Shown here piece by piece: positions 1 to 4,347 of a DNA stretch of 6,209 nucleotides. The notes below the pieces were generated by a model. The model was not told the DNA's origin. It ran no database searches and saw only the letters and a list, made by a program, of their open reading frames with translations. The stretch is from Acidobacteriota bacterium (GTDB lineage: Bacteria; Acidobacteriota; Terriglobia; Terriglobales; Acidobacteriaceae). The position numbers were made by a program, and so were the translations under genes. Every line of letters starts with the position of its first letter. The first letter of the stretch is position 1. The stretch lies in assembly GCA_021851465.1 (NCBI GenBank), contig JAJZDL010000173.1:1-6209 (forward strand), written 5' to 3'.

Positions 1-1202
1 GCGTGTGGGCGGGGCGGTTCGGCGGCATCCTGCGCGACGTTCAACACCCCGCTCTGCTGTACCTGGCGGCGCTGCTGCACGATACGGGGAAGGGCCGGAG
101 CACGGGCGAACATGCAGCGGAGAGCGCCCGGATGGCGGAGAATGTGGCGGAGCGGCTGGGGCTGGATGCGTACGAGAGCGAGCTGATGCTGGGGCTGATC
201 CGCAACCATCTGGAGATGTCGGCTGCGCTGCGGCGGGACATCTTCGACCTGGAGACGGTGCGGGCGTTCGCGGGGAAGGTGCAGACCCCGGAGGCGTTGC
301 GCATGTTGACGTTGTTCACCTATGCGGACATCCAGGCGGTGCATCCGGACGCGCTGACGCCGTGGAAGGCGGAGAACCTGTGGCGGCTGTACCTGGCGAC
401 GGCGAGCTATCTGGATCGCAGCGTGGACGACGAGCGGGTGGGCGCGCGCATCGGGCGTGAGCTGGTGAATCGCGTGGCTGCGCTGTTGCCGGGCCTGCGC
501 GCCGAGGTAGAGGGTTTTCTGGAGGGCTTCCCAGAGCGGTATCTGCGGACGCGGACGCCGGAGCAGGTGCGGATGCACTTCGAGATGGCAGAGCGGTTGG
601 CCGAGGATGCGGTGCAGCTCGATTTTCGCCACTCTGCGGGGGCGAGCGAGATCACGCTGCTGGCGCGCGACCGTCCGTTGCTCTTTGCCGACATGGCCGG
701 CTCACTTGCGGCGTGGGGGATGAACATCGTGACGGCGGACGCCTTCTCCAACCTTCAGGGCGTGGTGGTGGACAACTTCCGCTTTACCGATCCCTTCCGC
801 ACGTTGGAGATGAACCAATCGGAGCACGCCGTCTTTGTGGCCAGCGTGCATGACGCGATGGCGGGGAAGCTGGCGGTGGAGAAGCTGCTGAGCGGGCGAC
901 GCCGGGGACGCAGGAAGACCCCGAAGGTAGTGGTGGAGGCGCGGGTGGACTTCGACGACGAGGTGTCGTCGCACAGCACTCTGCTGCAGGTGGTGGCGCA
1001 GGACATACCGGGGCTGCTGCGGGCGATCAGCCTGGCGCTGGCCGAGCGCGGGTGCAATATCGAAGTGGCTCTGGTGGACACGGAGGGCGAGACGGCGATC
1101 GACGTCTTCTACATCACGCGGGAGGGGGCGAAGCTGGACGCGGCCGAGCAGGCGGCGCTGAAGCGCTCGCTGCTGGCGGCCATGAACGCCAATGCGGGAT
1201 AG
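1..1202 (+). CDS. glnD: [Protein-PII] uridylyltransferase / uridylyl-removing enzyme GlnD, C-terminal part (5' truncated by window edge)
   Basis: GlnD senses glutamine in the cytoplasm and adds or removes UMP on PII proteins, so setting glutamine synthetase activity and nitrogen-regulated transcription. About 400 C-terminal residues are visible, with the first whole codon at position 3; the GTG there is only the edge of the window, not a start. Residues about 1-125 are the HD domain, with LLHDTGKG (His26-Asp27), a conserved NHLEMS stretch near 68-73, the RRDIFD motif and the late metal-ligand type Asp109 in YADI. A helical linker with RTRTPEQVRMH follows. Two ACT domains close the protein: the first at about 216-290 (ARDRPLLFADMAG), the second at about 325-399 (AQDIPGLLRAIS). 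They are joined by a basic GRRRGRRK spacer. The order HD-ACT-ACT is diagnostic for GlnD and excludes a Rel/SpoT protein. The nucleotidyltransferase domain, roughly half the usual length of 850-950 residues, lies upstream. The visible part shows no frameshift or lost motif. Confidence 0.96.
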   Translation, partial: VWAGRFGGILRDVQHPALLYLAALLHDTGKGRSTGEHAAESARMAENVAERLGLDAYESELMLGLIRNHLEMSAALRRDIFDLETVRAFAGKVQTPEALRMLTLFTYADIQAVHPDALTPWKAENLWRLYLATASYLDRSVDDERVGARIGRELVNRVAALLPGLRAEVEGFLEGFPERYLRTRTPEQVRMHFEMAERLAEDAVQLDFRHSAGASEITLLARDRPLLFADMAGSLAAWGMNIVTADAFSNLQGVVVDNFRFTDPFRTLEMNQSEHAVFVASVHDAMAGKLAVEKLLSGRRRGRRKTPKVVVEARVDFDDEVSSHSTLLQVVAQDIPGLLRAISLALAERGCNIEVALVDTEGETAIDVFYITREGAKLDAAEQAALKRSLLAAMNANAG

Positions 1203-1214
1203 GGCGCGTCGAAC

Positions 1215-1283
1215 CGGGTTGGCTGGATTGGGGCGTTATTGCGCCATCAGGGGGCGCAAAAAAGCAGTGGAGCAGCCAACGCG
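1215..1283. other. Nested inverted repeat in the glnD-nuoB gap, possible glnD terminator or structured RNA
   Basis: An outer 11-bp stem pairs 1215-1225 (CGGGTTGGCTG) with 1273-1283 (CAGCCAACGCG), with one G-G mismatch. Inside it a perfect 7-bp stem pairs 1239-1245 (TTGCGCC) with 1253-1259 (GGCGCAA) around a 7-nt loop. The inner right arm runs into six A residues rather than T, so this is not a standard Rho-independent terminator on the + strand. It begins 13 nt after the glnD stop, so an end-of-transcript role is the simplest reading. An RNA element ahead of nuoB is the alternative. Confidence 0.45.
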
Positions 1284-1368
1284 GGAAGACGTGGATGCAT
1301 CGCAGTAGAGGATGGGTTCCCTAGAAGTTATGAGCAATGGCAGCGAACTATGCGGCATTCCTGAAAGA

Positions 1369-1396
1369 TTTCCGGCAAACGATTTATATTTATAGT
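1369..1396 (+). promoter_or_regulatory. Candidate promoter placed for a leaderless nuoB transcript
   Basis: The stretch before nuoB changes sharply to A/T. TATAGT at 1391-1396 matches the -10 consensus at five of six positions and ends six bases before the A of the ATG at 1403, so transcription could begin at the start codon. The best -35 partner, TTTCCG at 1369-1374 with a 16-bp spacer, is weak. TATATT at 1385-1390 is an alternative -10. The A/T bias and spacing are seen directly; the promoter itself is inferred. Confidence 0.35.
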
Positions 1397-1402
1397 TGAA
1401 CG

Positions 1403-2026
1403 ATGACGACATCAATCTCAGATCGAAATTTCGGCAAGGGAAGTCTGGAGGCGGCGCGCCAGAAGAACGACCGATACATCTTCGGGTCGCTGGAGAGTTC
1501 GGCGCGGAACCGTGCGAAGCTGGACGAGGTGAACTGGGGGCATGACCAGTCGGAGGGGGTTGTGCTGGCGTCGTTGGATGGGGCGATCAACTGGGTGCGC
1601 AAGAACTCGGTGTGGCCGATGACGTTTGGGCTGGCGTGTTGCGCGATCGAGATGATGTCGATGGGCGGCGCGCGGTACGACATAGCACGGTTTGGGGCGG
1701 AGGTCTTCCGCCCGTCGCCGCGGCAGAGCGACCTGATGATTGTGGCGGGTCGGGTCTCGCAGAAGATGGCCCCGGTGATCCGTCGGCTGTACGAGCAGAT
1801 GCCGGAGCCGAAGTGGGTGATCTCGATGGGGGCATGCGCCACGTCGGGGGGTGTCTTCAACAACTACGCGGTTGTGCAGGGGGTGAACCAGTTTGTTCCT
1901 GTAGATGTATATGTTCCGGGCTGTCCGCCACGGCCCGAGCAACTGCTGTATGCGATCACGCTTCTACAGGAGAAGATCCAGGCGGAGCGGGGTTCGCTGC
2001 GCAAGGTACTGAACCTGGCGGAATAA
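1403..2026 (+). CDS. nuoB: NADH-quinone oxidoreductase subunit B (NuoB), complex I
   Basis: NuoB is the peripheral-arm subunit of complex I that holds the N2 [4Fe-4S] cluster, the last electron carrier before quinone. The product is 207 residues, normal for the family. The N2 ligands are all present: tandem Cys79-Cys80 in [10 protein letters not shown], Cys145 in [10 protein letters not shown] and Cys174 in [10 protein letters not shown]. Other family blocks include [28 protein letters not shown] and [14 protein letters not shown]. The first 50 or so residues are variable, as usual. ATG 1403 is the only well-placed start, but no Shine-Dalgarno is visible in the A/T-rich bases before it, which fits a leaderless mRNA. 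glnD ends 200 bp upstream and the next gene starts 290 bp downstream, so no nuoA or nuoC is adjacent. This is either a nuoB separated from the main nuo operon or a second copy. Intact ligands argue against a decayed gene. Confidence 0.97.
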   Translation: MTTSISDRNFGKGSLEAARQKNDRYIFGSLESSARNRAKLDEVNWGHDQSEGVVLASLDGAINWVRKNSVWPMTFGLACCAIEMMSMGGARYDIARFGAEVFRPSPRQSDLMIVAGRVSQKMAPVIRRLYEQMPEPKWVISMGACATSGGVFNNYAVVQGVNQFVPVDVYVPGCPPRPEQLLYAITLLQEKIQAERGSLRKVLNLAE

Positions 2027-2206
2027 CGGGCCGGGCAGGATCAATCTGGCACAGGGAGGGATGCACATCGAGGAGATATGGGGCAATGGTTAGAGTTTTG
2101 AAGATGCTGTGTGGATGGGGCAAAGTAGTTATCGTTGTCGGGCAGTAATTTGTTTCAGTACCTAAGTAGTGGCATTTTTGTAAATTGGCAGGCAATTGCG
2201 GTAGAC

Positions 2207-2235
2207 TTGCATTGATCTGAATTTGGCAGTATCAA
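2207..2235 (+). promoter_or_regulatory. Candidate sigma-70 type promoter for the OmpA-like gene
   Basis: TTGCAT (2207-2212) and TATCAA (2230-2235) are separated by exactly 17 bp in an A/T-rich stretch about 80 bp before the start codon. The -35 keeps TTG and the -10 matches four of six positions, so it is only a moderate candidate. It would leave a 5' leader of about 75 nt. Confidence 0.27.
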
Positions 2236-2304
2236 GATGTCCTGAGTGTAAGGGCATCAGTGCGACGAAAATATTCGTTCACACAACAACATAAGAGAGT
2301 AAGT

Positions 2305-2309
2305 GGAGG
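2305..2309 (+). promoter_or_regulatory. Shine-Dalgarno site that fixes the start of the OmpA-like gene at 2317
   Basis: GGAGG lies seven bases before ATG 2317. The same frame is open back to a GTG at 2260, but that would place 19 charged residues, including RRK and HKR, before the signal peptide and would put this strong site inside the coding region. The downstream ATG is therefore preferred. Confidence 0.85.
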
Positions 2310-2316
2310 AAGTCGA

Positions 2317-4071
2317 ATGATAAATCATCCGTTTCGCAGTCTTGGCCGGTTTGTGCTGGCTGCATGCGCAGTCAGTATTGGCGCAGCAAGCCTGGGTGCA
2401 CAGGCACCCGCTACAACCGCCCCCAAATCGGGACCGAGTCCGTCCAGGTTCGATATATTCACGGGCTATTCGTACTTCAACGCACATGGGACCGTTCAAC
2501 CGGCGGGGATTCCTTACTCCTCGATCAATTTGGGGGCGATCGGCAGTGGTGCTTACTACTTCAACAACCACTTCGGCCTTGAGGCCGTCTACGCCAACCA
2601 CCCAAGCGGTTCGGGCGATGGCGATTCCGGAATCGGCGGCGGCGTCATTTACCGCTGGCCGATGGAGAAGTTCACTCCGTTCGTTCATGCGTTGTTCGGC
2701 ACCGATAGACTGGGCGGCCCCAACTGTGACAGTTCGACCAGCGTGTCCGGCTGCAGTGCAGCCACAGTCGAGCACGAGCCTTACACATGGGGTCCTGCGG
2801 TGCGGGTGGGAGGCGGGCTGGACTACAACATCAACCATCGCTTCAGCATTCGCCTCGTCCAGGCAGACTATCGCTATATCCATGAAAATTTTGGTCCCTA
2901 TGTGGGTGTCCCCACGGGCGGGGTGCTGGGTGGGACGACGGGCCTGAATGCGATTGAGCTCAGCGCAGGCATTGTGACCCACTTGGGATCGATTACGCCG
3001 CCTGCGCCGGTCACTTATGCCTGCTCGGTCTCTCCGGAGAGCGGCTACCCAGGCGACCCAATGACGGTGACGGGCACGGCGATGAACCTGAACCCGAACC
3101 CGAAGAAGGTTGTCTCATACACCTGGACGACAAATGGCGGTACGGTCTCTGGGACATCGAGCACGGACAACATCGACACCAAGGCAACGGCACCGGGGAC
3201 CTACACGGTGAACGGGCACGTCTCGCAGGGAGCGAAGCCGAAGCCGGGCCAGATGGCGGACTGCACGGCGAGCTACACGGTGAAGGCATTCGACCCGCCG
3301 ACGATCAGTTGCGCGGCGAGCCCGTCTTCGGTGAACCCAGGCGACAGCGCGACGATCACTGCGAGCGCAGCCAGCCCGCAGAACCGTCCTCTGACGTATG
3401 GCTACAACGCGACCGCGGGTTCGATCAGCAGCACGACATCGACTGCGACCCTATCGACGACCGGCGCAGCGCCGGGGCCGATCACGGTGACGTGCAACGT
3501 CTCCGACGACAAGGGACACAGCGAGTCGGCGACGACCAGCGTGAACGTGATTGCTCCTCCTCCTCCTCCTCCTCCTCCGGCACCACAAGCGAGCAGCCTC
3601 TGCGCGGTGAGCTTCGAGCGGGATGAGAAGCGCCCGACGCGCGTGGATAACGAAGCCAAGGCCTGCCTGGACGATGTCGCCCTCAGCATGCAACGCTCCT
3701 CCGACGCGAAGCTGGCGCTGGTGGGCAACGAGGACAGCAAAGAACAGGCTGTCGAGGCCAAGGAAGCGGCCCGGCAGGCGAAGCGGAAGCACCCTGAGGT
3801 GAAGCCGAGCGATGCCGCTCTGCGCGCCGTCAACACCAAAGAGTATCTGGTGACCGACAAGGGCATCGATCCGTCGCGCATCATGGTCTACACCGGGACG
3901 GACGACGGCAAGACCGTGACGACGACGCTGATCCCAAGCGGAGCAGCCAACCCGGATGCAAGCGACACAGCAGTGGATGAGAGCGCAGTGAAGGCTGTGC
4001 CTCGGACACCTCTGCCGGAGCGCCATGCGGCCAAGAAGAAGGCTGCGGACGCAGCAACCACAACGAACTAG
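2317..4071 (+). CDS. OmpA-type outer-membrane protein: barrel, two Ig-like modules, Pro8 linker, divergent OmpA C-terminal domain
   Basis: The 584-residue product is probably an outer-membrane anchor that contacts peptidoglycan. Residues 1-28 are a Sec signal peptide (basic start, hydrophobic core, SLGA before QA). Residues about 44-226 resemble an OmpA-like beta-barrel: alternating aromatic strands such as FDIFTGYSYF, FGLEAVYANH and FSIRLVQADYRYIHENFG. Two related Ig-like modules follow at about 232-323 and 327-413, opening CSVSPESGYPGDP and CAASPSSVNPGDS and spaced 96 residues apart. Cysteines pair plausibly (236 with 316, 332 with 393, 429 with 450). Eight prolines (414-421) lead to an OmpA/Pal-like domain at about 427-542. 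That domain keeps the Asp (473, in GNEDS) and the Arg (503, in LRAVNTKEYLV) that contact diaminopimelate in studied relatives, but with about 15 extra residues between them. A Lys/Ala-rich tail ends the protein. The barrel assignment rests on pattern, not search. It is not a classical ompA, so I give no symbol. Confidence 0.85.
   Translation: MINHPFRSLGRFVLAACAVSIGAASLGAQAPATTAPKSGPSPSRFDIFTGYSYFNAHGTVQPAGIPYSSINLGAIGSGAYYFNNHFGLEAVYANHPSGSGDGDSGIGGGVIYRWPMEKFTPFVHALFGTDRLGGPNCDSSTSVSGCSAATVEHEPYTWGPAVRVGGGLDYNINHRFSIRLVQADYRYIHENFGPYVGVPTGGVLGGTTGLNAIELSAGIVTHLGSITPPAPVTYACSVSPESGYPGDPMTVTGTAMNLNPNPKKVVSYTWTTNGGTVSGTSSTDNIDTKATAPGTYTVNGHVSQGAKPKPGQMADCTASYTVKAFDPPTISCAASPSSVNPGDSATITASAASPQNRPLTYGYNATAGSISSTTSTATLSTTGAAPGPITVTCNVSDDKGHSESATTSVNVIAPPPPPPPPAPQASSLCAVSFERDEKRPTRVDNEAKACLDDVALSMQRSSDAKLALVGNEDSKEQAVEAKEAARQAKRKHPEVKPSDAALRAVNTKEYLVTDKGIDPSRIMVYTGTDDGKTVTTTLIPSGAANPDASDTAVDESAVKAVPRTPLPERHAAKKKAADAATTTN
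3010..3555 (+). repeat. Tandem pair of diverged Ig-like modules within the OmpA-like gene
   Basis: Module 1 (3010-3285) and module 2 (3295-3555) align over their whole length: both begin Cys-x-x-(x)-SP, then x-P-G-D, a T(V/I)T strand, a central x-T-x-G-(x)-I/V-S strand, and an A-P-G-x-(Y/I)-T-V strand before the last sheet. Each contains two Cys residues set to bridge its sheets. The DNA copies have diverged well beyond recent duplication. Confidence 0.7.
3556..3576 (+). repeat. (CCT)7 trinucleotide repeat encoding the proline linker
   Basis: Seven identical CCT codons followed by CCG encode eight prolines between the second Ig-like module and the OmpA-like domain. Use of a single codon throughout makes this a true microsatellite; copy-number changes would keep the frame and only lengthen or shorten the rigid linker. 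Confidence 0.9.
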
Positions 4072-4101
4072 CTTGACGCAGTACAGAAGCAACCGAAGCA
4101 A

Positions 4102-4144
4102 GCACACAAGGCTGACTGGGTTGGTTCCCAGCCAGCCTTTGTGC
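4102..4144 (+). terminator. Terminator-like hairpin after the OmpA-like gene
   Basis: The arm ending GGCTGACTGGG (to 4120) pairs with CCCAGCCAGCC starting at 4127, across a 6-nt loop TTGGTT. About 16 base pairs form, with one A-C mismatch (4115/4132) and one bulged T (4140). It lies 30 nt after the TAG stop. There is no T-run after the right arm, so termination would be factor-assisted or the hairpin may protect the mRNA 3' end. Confidence 0.65.
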
Positions 4145-4173
4145 TGCTATGGGCTGGGAGTCTCACTGAAGAA

Positions 4174-4192
4174 CTCTGTATTCTATACAGAG
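4174..4192. promoter_or_regulatory. Perfect 8-bp dyad, possible operator
   Basis: CTCTGTAT (4174-4181) and ATACAGAG (4185-4192) are exact inverted copies around TCT. The 19-bp dyad is typical in size for a dimeric repressor site. It resembles a CTGT-N-ACAG LexA-type box, but the spacing is 7 rather than the 8 of the E. coli site. It sits 156 bp before the proposed start of the downstream gene. A small RNA hairpin is the alternative. Confidence 0.4.
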
Positions 4193-4347
4193 ACGACAGG
4201 TGGATCCACGAGATCGCAGCGGGGTTGCGGGGCCGCAGTTCCTGCACGGAGCACAGCGCACGGGGCACCGGCAATCCACATGTTACAGAAGGACTTGAGG
4301 GCAGGCTTAAGTTGGGACAGCTACAGAGACGGGATGGAAATACGCCA

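Larger units (their letters stand above)
2027..2316. other. Intergenic region between nuoB and the OmpA-like gene
   Basis: This 290-bp gap is clearly richer in A/T than the flanking genes, especially from about 2080 to 2300. I see no strong terminator after nuoB. It contains an imperfect direct repeat (2181-2191 and 2219-2229, 9 of 11 bases equal, both ending TTGGCAG), an 8-bp palindrome GCAATTGC at 2192-2199, a possible promoter (2207-2235) and the Shine-Dalgarno of the next gene. A 20-codon frame at 2086-2148 has AGGAG ten bases ahead of its ATG, but nothing else supports it. Confidence 0.6.

Noticed and set aside
1239..1266. Rho-independent terminator for a gene on the - strand, using the run of T complementary to 1258-1263
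   Set aside because: On the - strand the T-run precedes the hairpin instead of following it, and there is no convincing - strand gene upstream.
2086..2148. A 20-codon frame with AGGAG ten bases before its ATG, encoding a short hydrophobic peptide
   Set aside because: Too short to judge from one sequence; the spacing is long and overlapping short starts exist nearby. Kept only as a note in the intergenic entry.
2257..2982. A 241-codon open frame on the - strand across the start of the OmpA-like gene
   Set aside because: It covers a clear signal peptide, Shine-Dalgarno and barrel pattern on the + strand and shows no recognisable domain or ribosome site of its own.
4226..4237. Short GC-rich inverted repeat TGCGG-GG-CCGCA
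   Set aside because: Only four or five base pairs in GC-rich DNA; expected by chance.
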